A stretch of 64,000 nt of DNA from Moraxella osloensis (GCF_009867135.1 NZ_CP047226.1:1240001-1304000); one strand, 5' to 3'. Positions 8,612 to 18,120 are shown, counted from the first letter of the stretch. Made by a program: numbers and translations. The notes: generated by a model from the sequence alone, not told the origin.

Positions 8612-10831
8612 TTAATCCTCTTTGCGCTGTAGCCATGTTCTAAGCCAAGTTAAAATCGCTTGGTGGTGTTTGATACATAGGCTCAGCGCCTTCAAGTCTG
8701 TTTTTAGGGTTTTTTGTTCGCGCTGTAGGCTTTCTAACATCAGTTGAACCACTAGCTCTGTCACCAGGTCTGAGATATCATCAATATTGCGCTGACTAAG
8801 TTCTTTAAAAAACCGTGCCCAATGTTTTATAAGTTTGTTTTGCTGCTCTGATGTCAAGCCCGCCAGTATAAAATGTGCTTTGGCATTAATTCGCTCGTAA
8901 GTTGACCATTTTGGGTTATCAAAATCCTGCAATCTTGATTGAATGGTTTGAATCCAAGTAATCAAATTCAATAATTCTTCATCGGCAATGGCTTGCCAAG
9001 TCAGACAGCAGCTTTCATCATAGTTTTTGCAGGGCGCATTCATCGCATCCATGATGACATCCGTGATAACACCAGTGTCACCGGTTGAATTTTCGTCCAA
9101 TCGAATCGGGGCGGTTGGTTTGGTAGATGGGTGTTTCGGTTTAAAAACATTAGCCGCTTCGCTGCGCTGATAAATATCGCGGATCACAGATTGGCTAATG
9201 CGGTTATTTTCCAGACTGCCTAACAGCTCTGGTTGAAACAAAAAACACAACTGCAGATGCAGTTGTACCGTCAATTCGCTATCAAAATTGAGCAGGGCAT
9301 CTTGCGCTTGCCGTGCTTGGTTTTTTCGCCCCAATCCCATTTTGTTTTTGATGTCTTCACGCAGCAACCAGCCATAACTGCCTTTTGGTAGTTTTTGGGT
9401 CAGCGCAGAGAGCTGCTGCAAAATCTTGCTGCGATTTTCGGGGGTATTGGTAGGATATTGACGCGTCAGACTTGAGTACAAATACGCTGATAGGGGAACG
9501 GCTTGGGCGATTTGTTGCTGCATCGCTAACAAACCATGCGCTTTGACATAGCTATCCGGATCATGATTATCTGGCAGTGTCAAAAAGTGCAATTCCTTAC
9601 CATCAGTGAGCGCTGGCAATCCCACTTCCATGGCACGCCAAGCGGCTTTTTGTCCTGCACTATCACCATCAAAACTTAAAGTAAGTATGGGATTAAATTG
9701 CAGTAATCTTTCGATTTGTGATTGCGCCAGCGCTGTTCCCATGGAGGCAACTGCGCCATACACGCCCGCTTGATGAAGGCTTATGACATCCATATAACCT
9801 TCAACCACCAGCCAGTCTTTGGCTTTGGCCTTGCGACCTTCAAAAAGACCATATAACACGGCTTGTTTATGAAATACAGGTGAATCTGAAGAATTGATAT
9901 ACTTGGGCTGCTCATCATCAGATATGGTGCGACCGGCAAAGCCGATCACCCGTCCTTGTTGGTCGCGGATGGGAAAAATCACCCGATTGCGAAGTAAATC
10001 AAAATCACGCCCATTTTGCGAAGTGCGCACCAATCCCAAGATTTTCAACCCTTCGATGTCTTGGGGGAAGGCTTCTTCAAGATGTTGCCAACCATTTGGG
10101 GCAAAACCCAAGGCAAATTCTTCGATGGTGTGCGGCGTCAGACCACGTTTGAGCAAATAATGTTGGGCAAAGCTATTTTGCTGTAATTGATGTTGATAAA
10201 ACTGGCAGATTTGGGTCAGTAAGTCGTATAAACTTGATGAACTATCCTGCGGGCTATTACCCAAGTCATCAAAGGGTGAAAACCCGCCAACGCTGGCGTC
10301 ATCATACTCAGCAAAAGGGATAAAGCTTGCATCTAAGTTATCAGACGTTTGAAAATCATCCAGAGCGTCTATCCATAAAGCCTCTGCATCGTCAATAGAC
10401 GGACGCTCGGCAACATCTGAGTCAGAGAGGGCTTGAGCAGGACTTTGAGCTAGATTTTGATGCAATGATGCCCTTGCTTGCGATACAGCAGGTTTGGGTT
10501 GAACGGGTGTTTTTTTATAGGTATGTGATTTATTGACAGGTTCTTTGGGCAGCTCAATCCCTGTTTGACGGGACAATTCTTTGAGCGCTTCGCCCGCAGT
10601 GAGGTTTTCGTACTCTTTTAAAAAGGTGAGCGCATTGCCGGCGATACCACAGCCAAAACAGTTATATAGCCCTTTTTGCGGATTGACAAAAAATGAGGGC
10701 GTTTTTTCGCCATGAAAAGGGCAACAGCCTTTGAATTCATTGCCCGAACGTTTGAGCTCCACATGCTTGCCAATAATCTTGACGATATCGGCATTGGCAA
10801 TGATTTGATCAATGATGGCATTGTTACTCAT
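8612..10831 (-). CDS. dnaG: DNA primase
   Basis: DnaG makes RNA primers at the replication fork. Residues 1-100 are the CHC2 zinc domain (C37, H40, C58, C61). The catalytic core follows, including VVEGYMDVISLHQAG and SFDGDSAGQKAA of the TOPRIM domain. The C-terminal helicase-binding region is weakly conserved. At 739 residues it is longer than usual (about 580-650). The excess is an acidic, low-complexity insertion at about residues 105-205 between zinc finger and core, plus a second stretch near residues 565-610. It is monocistronic: bamD upstream on the same strand ends in a strong terminator. No rpsU or rpoD neighbour is present, unlike the classical macromolecular-synthesis operon. Confidence 0.96.
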   Translation of the reverse strand: MSNNAIIDQIIANADIVKIIGKHVELKRSGNEFKGCCPFHGEKTPSFFVNPQKGLYNCFGCGIAGNALTFLKEYENLTAGEALKELSRQTGIELPKEPVNKSHTYKKTPVQPKPAVSQARASLHQNLAQSPAQALSDSDVAERPSIDDAEALWIDALDDFQTSDNLDASFIPFAEYDDASVGGFSPFDDLGNSPQDSSSSLYDLLTQICQFYQHQLQQNSFAQHYLLKRGLTPHTIEEFALGFAPNGWQHLEEAFPQDIEGLKILGLVRTSQNGRDFDLLRNRVIFPIRDQQGRVIGFAGRTISDDEQPKYINSSDSPVFHKQAVLYGLFEGRKAKAKDWLVVEGYMDVISLHQAGVYGAVASMGTALAQSQIERLLQFNPILTLSFDGDSAGQKAAWRAMEVGLPALTDGKELHFLTLPDNHDPDSYVKAHGLLAMQQQIAQAVPLSAYLYSSLTRQYPTNTPENRSKILQQLSALTQKLPKGSYGWLLREDIKNKMGLGRKNQARQAQDALLNFDSELTVQLHLQLCFLFQPELLGSLENNRISQSVIRDIYQRSEAANVFKPKHPSTKPTAPIRLDENSTGDTGVITDVIMDAMNAPCKNYDESCCLTWQAIADEELLNLITWIQTIQSRLQDFDNPKWSTYERINAKAHFILAGLTSEQQNKLIKHWARFFKELSQRNIDDISDLVTELVVQLMLESLQREQKTLKTDLKALSLCIKHHQAILTWLRTWLQRKED

Positions 10832-10869
10832 GGTAAAAAGCGCATTTCCAGTTAAAAATTAGCCAATTG

Positions 10870-10898
10870 AAAAAAAATAGCTAGGATAAACCTAGCTA
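10870..10898 (-). terminator. Rho-independent terminator of bamD
   Basis: On the minus strand an 8-bp stem (TAGCTAGG / CCTAGCTA, 10878-10898) with a 5-base loop is followed by eight T residues. It lies between bamD and dnaG. Confidence 0.9.
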
Positions 10899-10918
10899 AT
10901 GTTAACGGGGTTTATAGA

Positions 10919-12001
10919 TTATTTGACTTGACTGGTATTGTCAGGTGGCAGACCCAAGCCAATTGTGGTCTCACGCGGTCTGGTTGGTGTTTCATCATTT
11001 GCCGTAGTAGCCGGACTTGGCAGACGCATTGCCGCAGCTTGCTGAATTGAGGTATGAATTACTTGTGGCTTGGTGTTGCCTGAGTATTGCCCCGACTGCT
11101 GGGCTAGCCCTTGAATAGCAGCATTTTTTGAACTTTGACCCAACACGCCCAATGTGGCTTTATTTAACCAGTTTGAACCGGTACGGGTATTATCAAGTTT
11201 GACGTTGCCACGCGCATCAATCAGACCAGGATAGTTGATACGAAGTAGTTGTTTATATTGATTGGCGGTATCAGTCATTCCCAGTTTGTCATAGCTATAG
11301 GCGAGGGTTGCAATAGACTCTGGAATTGCCTCGCTTTGTGGGTAGTACTGAAATACCCATTTAGCACGGTTGGCGGCTGCCACATAGGCTTTGCGTTTAA
11401 TATACCAGCGCGCTACATCCATCTCACTTTCTGACAATTGGTTATAGATATAACGCATACGTAGCGCAGCGTCTGGGGCATACGCACTGTTTGGGAAGCG
11501 ATTAATCAGTTGCTGAAAGTTATTAAACGCAATACGCGAATAGCCCATATCATGGTGTGCAGGATTAAGCTTGGTGTACTTCATCACACCGCCTGATGCC
11601 GCCTGCATATTTGAGATGCCGCGAACATAGTAAGCATAGTCAACTTGCGGGTTCGATGGGTAAGACTGGATAAAACGATCAGCACTGGCAATCGCATCCA
11701 AATAGTCACCATGCTGGTACTGCGCATACATCAAGTCAAGTAACGCTTGCTCGCTGTAATCACCCACAGGATAGAAAGTCCGTAAATCGTTCAACTGGCT
11801 AATCGCTTTAGCAAGGTTGCCTTTCTTGATGTTATCAGACGCTGCTTGGTAGTAGCCTTGCTCGCTTTTTTCAGCTTTGGTCGCGACGACTTCGTCTTTG
11901 CCACCCAACAATTTTGAATTTTTTAGCGTTTGACAGCCAGATAAAGTGGTTAAAGCCACAGTAATTGCGGTGACACCCACAACTTTGGAAAGATGATGCA
12001 T
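10919..12001 (-). CDS. bamD: Outer membrane assembly lipoprotein BamD
   Basis: BamD is the essential TPR-type lipoprotein of the BAM complex that inserts beta-barrel proteins into the outer membrane. The start at 12001 is supported by GAGG five bases upstream; it gives a lipoprotein signal peptide with lipobox LSGC and the acylated cysteine at position 23. TPR-like repeats follow (GYYQAASDNIKKGNLAKAISQLNDLRTFYPVGDYSEQALLDLMYAQYQHGDYLDAI). The roughly 100-residue C-terminal tail, rich in Gln, Ser and Pro, exceeds E. coli BamD (245 residues). It is divergent from rluD, the same gene pair as in E. coli. Confidence 0.94.
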   Translation of the reverse strand: MHHLSKVVGVTAITVALTTLSGCQTLKNSKLLGGKDEVVATKAEKSEQGYYQAASDNIKKGNLAKAISQLNDLRTFYPVGDYSEQALLDLMYAQYQHGDYLDAIASADRFIQSYPSNPQVDYAYYVRGISNMQAASGGVMKYTKLNPAHHDMGYSRIAFNNFQQLINRFPNSAYAPDAALRMRYIYNQLSESEMDVARWYIKRKAYVAAANRAKWVFQYYPQSEAIPESIATLAYSYDKLGMTDTANQYKQLLRINYPGLIDARGNVKLDNTRTGSNWLNKATLGVLGQSSKNAAIQGLAQQSGQYSGNTKPQVIHTSIQQAAAMRLPSPATTANDETPTRPRETTIGLGLPPDNTSQVK

Positions 12002-12175
12002 ACGAACCTCAAATCTATTGCAAAAATATTTGCCCATCATAATACTTATTGTTCAAAACTGAATGCAAAATATTGTATTAAAAATTTCACTAAGTCTATC
12101 ACGAAACGTTATACTTTGTGACCTATCCGCGCATATTAATTTTGCAAATCCCTATACCCTAAGTCTGAACTGTTT

Positions 12176-13306
12176 ATGACCACGCCAATCGCCTCACATC
12201 CGAGCAACTTAAATCCAATCGAATCAAACATTGAATCTATGAATGAATCTATGACTCAAAACAACACCAATCAACTCGAAGAAGAATGGGAAAATCTGTC
12301 ACAACCACACCCAAGCTATCAAGATCTGCAGACCCACGACGCTGGCAGTCATCAAATTGTCCAAAATTATACCGTCAACTCTGATCAAATAGGGGAGCGC
12401 ATTGATAAAATTGCTGCCTTGGTGTTTAGCGATTATTCGCGTGAGCAAATCAAAAATTGGCTTGAGTCAGGCGAACTAACCGTAAACGGCGTAGCGCAAA
12501 AACCCAAATATCGTCTTAAGCCCAACGATGTGCTGATGCTTAAAGCGAGTTTGACCGCCCAACAGCAAGATTTGCCCGAAAATATCCCACTTGATATCTT
12601 GTATGAAGATGAGGCGGTGCTAGTCATCAATAAGCCAGTAGGTTTGGTCGTCCATCCTGGCGCAGGCAATGGGTCGGGTACGCTAGTCAACGCGCTGCTT
12701 TTTCATTATCCTGACAGCCGCACGCTATCTAGAGCAGGATTGGTACATCGCATCGATAAAGAAACATCGGGCTTAATGGTGATTGCAAAAGACAGTCAAA
12801 GCCAGCTGCATCTAATTAATCAGCTTAAAGACAAATCCGTGTACCGGCTTTATCAAGCGATTGTGTTAGCGTCCGCGGCTGAGCTTGCCCGCCATCGCAC
12901 CATTGATGCGCCCATTGGTCGCCATCCGAACCAGCGTACCAAAATGGCGGTGGTGGGTGGTGGCAAACCCGCTGTCACCCATCTTGAGAAAATCACAGCG
13001 ATAAGCGACGCTGTCTCATTGGTCAGCGTGCGACTGGAAACAGGGCGCACCCACCAAATCCGCGTACACTTATCAAATTTGGGTTTTCCATTGCTCGGAG
13101 ATCCGCTCTATGGCGCTGCTCGTAAAAATGCAATATTGTTAAAAACCTTGGATGACGACCAAAAACACATCGTACAACAGTTCCAGCGTCAGGCACTGCA
13201 TGCTTATGAGCTTGGCTTTATCCACCCAAAAACAGGCGAGCCTGTTAAGGTGCAAGCACGCCTGCCCGAAGACATGCAAAAATTACTCGACACCCTAAAG
13301 TCTTAA
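12176..13306 (+). CDS. rluD: 23S rRNA pseudouridine synthase RluD
   Basis: RluD converts uridines 1911, 1915 and 1917 of 23S rRNA helix 69 to pseudouridine. An S4 RNA-binding domain (about residues 70-130, with IDKIAALVFSDYSREQIKNWLESGELTVNG) precedes the catalytic domain with the signature HRIDKETSGLMV (aspartate 194) and RLETGRTHQIRVHL. The first about 60 residues are a poorly conserved Asn/Ser/Glu-rich extension with a short repeat (ESNIESMNES). No good ribosome binding site precedes the ATG at 12176, so translation may begin at a downstream ATG. It is divergent from bamD. Confidence 0.93.
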   Translation: MTTPIASHPSNLNPIESNIESMNESMTQNNTNQLEEEWENLSQPHPSYQDLQTHDAGSHQIVQNYTVNSDQIGERIDKIAALVFSDYSREQIKNWLESGELTVNGVAQKPKYRLKPNDVLMLKASLTAQQQDLPENIPLDILYEDEAVLVINKPVGLVVHPGAGNGSGTLVNALLFHYPDSRTLSRAGLVHRIDKETSGLMVIAKDSQSQLHLINQLKDKSVYRLYQAIVLASAAELARHRTIDAPIGRHPNQRTKMAVVGGGKPAVTHLEKITAISDAVSLVSVRLETGRTHQIRVHLSNLGFPLLGDPLYGAARKNAILLKTLDDDQKHIVQQFQRQALHAYELGFIHPKTGEPVKVQARLPEDMQKLLDTLKS

Positions 13307-13399
13307 CAAAGCCATAACTTTTTACCGTTATACGACTTTGATTAAATGACTTAGGCGTTATTGAGGCGTGTTAGTGGGCGATTAGGGTACGCCCCGCTA

Positions 13400-14215
13400 T
13401 TAACCCATTTTTTCTGTCAAATATTTCCAATAACGTTTTGGCAAATACTGAATATGCAGCTTGCGATTTAACCGCTCTTTGATGGTCACGTGGGTAAAAT
13501 ATTTTTGCCAAAGCGATTGGTATCGTTGTTCTGCCTTGCTATAAAACTGCTGCGGATGCAGTAGCGCTTCATCATCTACCTCACAGATGATATGGACTTG
13601 TTCGCTGGGATCATCGTGAGCATAATAAATACCAAACCCGCGTTTGACATCATAAATCGCCCAAGTCTGATCGGCATAGCGTTCTTTAAAATGCTGATGC
13701 AATATGGGTAATACATTAAAATCTGGCTCAACACGCGCAAAATATACCGGTTTGTCAGTGTCTGGCATTTGCATTTGTTCAAATCGCACAAACGCCTGCA
13801 TACGGTGGCGCGCACGCCCGACCATTTTGATAAGCTTGCTCACTGCCATCACATCCGCATGGGTATAATTCTCCCACACATCAAAGTTGGGATTGGACAG
13901 TTGAAATCGTACCACCCCAAACAGATGACTATACACGGTAGGCGATTCTGATAAAAAGCCCCACAGCAGTTGTCGCATACCGTTTTTGCCAAAGACGCGC
14001 GCTAATTTATCACTCACCCGTAAGGTTTTGGCTTCATCGGTGGCGACGGTGACAGTGGCTTGCCAAAAATTGGGCACTACTTCATGCTCGGCTTGAATGG
14101 TCACAATCGGGGTGTGCTGCCAGCCATTCTCATAGATGGTGAACACACACGTGAGCCACCCTTCAAAGCTGCCATCAAAGATTAAAATGGGGGTCTCAGC
14201 CGTCACTAAATCCAT
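13400..14215 (-). CDS. TIGR03915-type DNA-metabolism protein (radical SAM partner)
   Basis: A 271-residue protein matching the family that accompanies the radical SAM protein encoded just upstream (TIGR03915, DUF4130-like C-terminus). Typical features are the start LIFDGSFEGWLTCVFTIYE, the central MVGRARHRMQAFVRFEQM, and the C-terminal YFTHVTIKERLNRKLHIQYLPKRYWKYLTE. The biochemical role is not established to my knowledge. The family is predicted to act in DNA modification or repair because it always pairs with a radical SAM protein carrying a helix-hairpin-helix motif. The 84-bp gap from that gene is compatible with one transcript. Confidence 0.82.
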   Translation of the reverse strand: MDLVTAETPILIFDGSFEGWLTCVFTIYENGWQHTPIVTIQAEHEVVPNFWQATVTVATDEAKTLRVSDKLARVFGKNGMRQLLWGFLSESPTVYSHLFGVVRFQLSNPNFDVWENYTHADVMAVSKLIKMVGRARHRMQAFVRFEQMQMPDTDKPVYFARVEPDFNVLPILHQHFKERYADQTWAIYDVKRGFGIYYAHDDPSEQVHIICEVDDEALLHPQQFYSKAEQRYQSLWQKYFTHVTIKERLNRKLHIQYLPKRYWKYLTEKMG

Positions 14216-14299
14216 AAATGATTGACCTTTTGCACAGTGGACTTTAAAACCTTAATTTTAAAAGATTGATTTTAAAAAATTAAGTCTAAAATAATAATG

Positions 14300-15556
14300 C
14301 TAAAACAACGCCAATTGACCATGCCGCTCGGCTTTGAATTTGGTTTGGGTCTGCGCCAGTACATAATCGCGAAAATTATCCTGCGTTAAATGACTTAAAT
14401 GCTCATTGCGACCTTTGAGTGCGATAAAGTATTTGGCACGGTTTACGGCAGCGCCCATTTGCTTGAGATGATCGAGCGTCAAAGTCGAAAATTTTCGTGC
14501 CTGAACAATTTTTTTGGCGGTTCGGGTGCCAATCCCAGGAATACGCACAATCATTTTGTAGGGCGCGGTTTGGATATTGACGGGGAAATGTGACTTATTA
14601 CGAATCGCCCAAGCCAATTTGGGGTCACAGTCCAAATCCAAAAACGGATGGTCATCGGGTAGAATTTCTTCTGCTTCAAATCCATAAAAACGCATGAGCC
14701 AATCCGCTTGATACAAGCGATTTTCTCGCACCATCGGCACAGCGGTACCCATGGCGGGCAAGCGATTGTCACTGAGCATAGGCACATACCCTGAATAGTA
14801 CACCCGTTTTAGGTCGTATTCTTGATAAAAATGGCTCGATAAACGGATAATTTGTAAATCGGTCTCTTGCGCTGCGCCCACAATCAGCTGGGTACTTTGA
14901 CCCGCTGGGGTAAATTTTGGGGTATGTTTGTGTTGCTTTTTACTGTCTTTAAACACCACGATTTGTTCTTGCACCACTTTCATTGGCGCTTTCATATCGT
15001 CATGGTTTTTTTCAGGGGCGAGCAATGCCAAGCCTGATTTGGTGGGGATTTCCATATTGACGCTTAAGCGATCGGCATACAATCCTGCTTCCTGCATCAG
15101 CTCAGCAGACGCACCCGGAATGGTTTTTAGATGAATATAGCCATTGAATTTGTGCGCAAGACGCAAGGTTTTGGCGACACGAACCAATCGCTCCATGGTA
15201 TAGTCGGGCGATTTAAAAATCCCTGAGCTTAAAAACAAGCCTTCAATATAGTTGCGCCGATAAAACTGCATGGTCAAATCAACCACTTCTTCGACAGTAA
15301 ATGCTGCGCGCGGCGTATCGTGACTGCGCCTTGAGGTGCAATACGCGCAATCGTAAATACAATGATTGGTAAACAATATTTTTAATAAGGAAACACAGCG
15401 GCCATCTTCGGTATAGCTATGACAAATACCCGAGTTGGCGGTGCCGAGTCCTTTGTTATGATTGTCACGTTTGCTACCACTTGATGAACAGGAAACATCA
15501 TATTTGGCAGCATCCGCTAAGATGGCTAATTTGTCTTGCAATCTTTCATAATTCAT
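14300..15556 (-). CDS. Putative DNA modification/repair radical SAM protein (TIGR03916-type)
   Basis: A 418-residue radical SAM enzyme. The cluster cysteines are C66-x3-C70-x2-C73 (CIYDCAYC), preceded by a conserved Cys-containing N-terminus (C23, C45, C54). The C-terminal part has a helix-hairpin-helix DNA-binding motif, IVRIPGIGTRTAKKIVQARK. This combination and the downstream TIGR03915-type partner define a widespread two-gene unit of unknown chemistry. The ATG at 15556 gives a family-typical N-terminus (KLAILADAAKYDVSCSSSGS). SplB-like lyases are distant relatives, but the partner gene favours a different reaction. Confidence 0.85.
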   Translation of the reverse strand: MNYERLQDKLAILADAAKYDVSCSSSGSKRDNHNKGLGTANSGICHSYTEDGRCVSLLKILFTNHCIYDCAYCTSRRSHDTPRAAFTVEEVVDLTMQFYRRNYIEGLFLSSGIFKSPDYTMERLVRVAKTLRLAHKFNGYIHLKTIPGASAELMQEAGLYADRLSVNMEIPTKSGLALLAPEKNHDDMKAPMKVVQEQIVVFKDSKKQHKHTPKFTPAGQSTQLIVGAAQETDLQIIRLSSHFYQEYDLKRVYYSGYVPMLSDNRLPAMGTAVPMVRENRLYQADWLMRFYGFEAEEILPDDHPFLDLDCDPKLAWAIRNKSHFPVNIQTAPYKMIVRIPGIGTRTAKKIVQARKFSTLTLDHLKQMGAAVNRAKYFIALKGRNEHLSHLTQDNFRDYVLAQTQTKFKAERHGQLALF

Positions 15557-15670
15557 CGCGTAAACCTTGCATATCTCATATATCAGCGGATAAAAACATA
15601 AAAAATAGGTTGCAAAATTAAACTTAAGATGAGTATTTTACCTTATCAGCGGCTAAAAATACGGTTAAAA

Positions 15671-15705
15671 AAAAGCAAGACGACAACGTGTGACGTCTTG
15701 CTTTT
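15671..15705 (-). terminator. Terminator of the Thr/Val-rich protein gene
   Basis: A perfect 12-bp inverted repeat, AAAAGCAAGACG (15671-15682) and CGTCTTGCTTTT (15694-15705), with an 11-base loop. On the minus strand it runs into eight T residues, so it ends the gene at 15752-16333. Confidence 0.85.
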
Positions 15706-15751
15706 GGTAGATTAACTAATTAGTGGCTATTTAGTTACTATGAATTACGAA

Positions 15752-16333
15752 TTACGGATTAACGATAATAGCCGGTGCGGTCGTGACAGGCACGGTGGTC
15801 ATTGTCGCTACCGCAGGCGTTGATGCCGGTAGCAATACGGGGGTTGTCGTGGTAGTAGAAACAACCGTAGCAGGTTTTGACACGGTTACTGTCGCGCCTG
15901 AGCCAGTTTGTACCGTCACTGGGGTGGTGGTATTGACATTCGATGTTGATACTACAGTGGTACTAGGTAGTGTTGTAATAGGCGCTGTTGTTAATACAGG
16001 GGCTGTGGTAGTGACGACAGGCGTAGAGGTAGAGGTAGAGGTAGAGACAGTGCGATAGGTCGGCGTGGTGACAATTTGTGTCGGGTAAAATGGCATACCG
16101 TCAACGATGGTAAATCCATTGGGGCGAACCATTACTGTATCGCTAGTGCCATCGCTATGTTGATTGACAATCGTTGTGGTTTTTGGCGCCACGCGGGTTG
16201 TGGTTACTGTTGTTGTTTTTTTGGTGGCGGCTTTAACGGTGCGCGCATGACTCGGCGTTGCCACGGCACTCATGGCAATCACCACAACAGTCGCGGCAAC
16301 GATTTGGGATTTTTTTATAGCAGTCATCATCAT
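15752..16333 (-). CDS. Thr/Val-rich exported protein of unknown function
   Basis: About 193 residues. The start at 16333 (three ATGs in a row) is chosen because GAGGAAAC lies just upstream; the frame extends 30 codons further but without a site. A Sec signal peptide is clear (KKSQIVAATVVVIAMSAVA, then SHA before the likely cleavage). The mature protein is extremely rich in Thr, Val, Ser and Pro, with one ordered segment near the middle (NQHSDGTSDTVMVRPNGFTIVDGMPFYPTQIV). No cysteines and no membrane anchor are seen. I do not recognise a family; a periplasmic or surface-exposed linker-like protein is plausible. It ends in a strong terminator and is transcribed alone. Confidence 0.65.
   Translation of the reverse strand: MMMTAIKKSQIVAATVVVIAMSAVATPSHARTVKAATKKTTTVTTTRVAPKTTTIVNQHSDGTSDTVMVRPNGFTIVDGMPFYPTQIVTTPTYRTVSTSTSTSTPVVTTTAPVLTTAPITTLPSTTVVSTSNVNTTTPVTVQTGSGATVTVSKPATVVSTTTTTPVLLPASTPAVATMTTVPVTTAPAIIVNP
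16023..16046 (-). repeat. Hexanucleotide tandem repeat in the Thr/Val-rich gene
   Basis: Four perfect copies of GTAGAG (plus-strand reading), encoding Ser-Thr pairs. A change in copy number would keep the frame and alter length only. Confidence 0.75.
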
Positions 16334-16681
16334 GTTATGTTTCCTCAAAAATACACACGGAATTAATGAAATTATTATGCGCATATTATTGATAGAAATA
16401 TAAGTTATAAATGTAAATAACACGGAAAATTTGCAATTTATGCGATAACTGCTGTGAAAAAATGTAACTGCATGGGTAGGTTAACTCATCAAATAGGACA
16501 CTTTGATAGGCTTAAAAATTTGTCAGGTAAAGCGCTTAGACCAGCAAAAAAATAGGCGTGACGGTTGTTTTATTGGGTTACAAGGTTTATCCTTATCCGT
16601 TGACATTGAATATTTGGGCAATGCCACGTTAGCGTAAATTTTTTAGCAGTCAAACTTATCAATTAAATGTAGGAGCTATTC
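16334..16681. other. Divergent intergenic region upstream of tyrB
   Basis: About 350 bases with no gene seen. It must hold the divergent promoters for the Thr/Val-rich protein and tyrB. TTGACA occurs at 16600-16605, but no good -10 lies at the right distance. A strong AGGAG site precedes tyrB. Confidence 0.4.
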
Positions 16682-17878
16682 ATGTTTTCACATGTAGAAC
16701 CGTATGCAGGTGACCCGATTTTGGGATTGATGGACAAGCATAAACAAGACCCACGTGCCGACAAAGTGAATTTGGGTGTGGGTGTATATTTTGATAATGA
16801 CGGTAAATTACCCGTCCTCAACTGTGTGCAAAAAGCTGAAGCACAAATCGCTAATCCACCAAAACCCCGTCCCTATCTGCCAATGGACGGTCTGCCAGGT
16901 TATCGCGCCGCTTGCCAAAACCTATTGTTTGGTAAAGACGCACAAGTATTAAAAGACAAGCGTGTGGCAACCACAGCGACCATCGGTGGTTCAGGCGCGC
17001 TCAAAGTCGGGGCTGATTTTATTCATGCTTGGTTTCCACAAGCCAAATGCTATGTGTCTGACCCAACGTGGGCAAACCATATTGGTATCTTTGAAGGGTC
17101 TTGTTTTGCGGTGGGCAAATATCCCTATTATGATGCAGCGACCAATGGCATCAAATTTGATGAACTCATTGCTTTCTTAAACACCTTGCAAGCCCATGAT
17201 GTGGTGTTGCTGCATCCTTGTTGTCATAACCCAACGGGCGTTGACTTGACCCAAGCGCAATGGGATAAAGTGCTTGAAGTGGTAAAAGCGAAAAACTTGC
17301 TTGCCTTTATGGATATTGCCTATCAAGGCTTTGGTGAAGACATGGATGCAGATGTCTATGCGATTCGCAAAGCAGTGGACATGGGCTTGTTGTTCTTTGT
17401 CAGTAACTCATTCTCAAAAAATCTATCACTGTATGGTGAACGCGTTGGCGGTTTATCTGTGGTGTGTAAAGACGAAGCACAAGCCAAAGCGGTGCAAGGT
17501 CAATTGCAGTTCAATATCCGCCGCATTTACTCAAGCCCACCTTCACACGGCGGTCACGTGGTTGATATCGTGATGAATGACGAAGCGTTATTCAATGAAT
17601 GGGTAGAAGAAGTGTATGTGATGCGCGATCGTATCAAAGAGATGCGCCAAAAACTGCGTGACAGTTTAGAGGCCAAATTACCCGGTCGCAGTTTTGAATA
17701 TATCACCAAGCAAAACGGTATGTTTAGCTATACTGGTCTCACCCCTGAGCAAGTAGCGCGCATTATCAAAGATTTTGGTATCTATATGGTCGCTAATGGG
17801 CGTATCTCGGTTGCCGGTCTAAACGCTAGCAATATCGACTATGTAGCCAATGCCATGGCAGAAGTGTTAAAAGACTAA
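16682..17878 (+). CDS. tyrB: Aromatic amino acid aminotransferase
   Basis: A PLP-dependent class I aminotransferase of 398 residues (AspC/TyrB subfamily). It interconverts aromatic amino acids or aspartate with their oxo acids in the cytoplasm. The pattern is standard: VEPYAGDPILGLMD at the N-terminus, YLPMDGLPGYR, ATIGGSGAL, DPTWANH, LLHPCCHNPTGVDLT, MDIAYQGFG and the PLP lysine K246 in SNSFSKNLSLYGERVG. The MPMDG-type region and overall similarity favour TyrB over AspC, but sequence alone cannot fix substrate preference. AGGAG precedes the ATG, and a terminator 60 bp downstream makes it monocistronic. Confidence 0.92.
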   Translation: MFSHVEPYAGDPILGLMDKHKQDPRADKVNLGVGVYFDNDGKLPVLNCVQKAEAQIANPPKPRPYLPMDGLPGYRAACQNLLFGKDAQVLKDKRVATTATIGGSGALKVGADFIHAWFPQAKCYVSDPTWANHIGIFEGSCFAVGKYPYYDAATNGIKFDELIAFLNTLQAHDVVLLHPCCHNPTGVDLTQAQWDKVLEVVKAKNLLAFMDIAYQGFGEDMDADVYAIRKAVDMGLLFFVSNSFSKNLSLYGERVGGLSVVCKDEAQAKAVQGQLQFNIRRIYSSPPSHGGHVVDIVMNDEALFNEWVEEVYVMRDRIKEMRQKLRDSLEAKLPGRSFEYITKQNGMFSYTGLTPEQVARIIKDFGIYMVANGRISVAGLNASNIDYVANAMAEVLKD

Positions 17879-17937
17879 GCGTATTAAATGCGCTTATTAA
17901 ATAAGCCTGTTAAAAAATTAAGATAGCTTAAATCACC

Positions 17938-17968
17938 AAAACCCTTAACCGCGTGTTAGGGGTTTTTT
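17938..17968 (+). terminator. Terminator of tyrB
   Basis: AAAACCCTTAAC (17938-17949) pairs with GTTAGGGGTTTT (17955-17966), with one G-T wobble and a 5-base loop, and a T-run follows. Confidence 0.85.
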
Positions 17969-18120
17969 TATAGTGACAGCGTTTTTGACACAGCTTTGGT
18001 AAGATTGTAGAAATATTTTTGAGGGTTGTTAATTAAATCGCCACAAAAAACCTTGCTTTTGGTATCGGCTTTTGCTGAGATACCGATTACAATAATTTTA
18101 ATAAAAATAGGATATCTTTT

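Noticed and set aside
13376-13394. GGGCG / CGCCC hairpin between convergent rluD and the DNA-metabolism gene
   Set aside because: Short stem with a 9-base loop and no T-run in either direction; not called a terminator.
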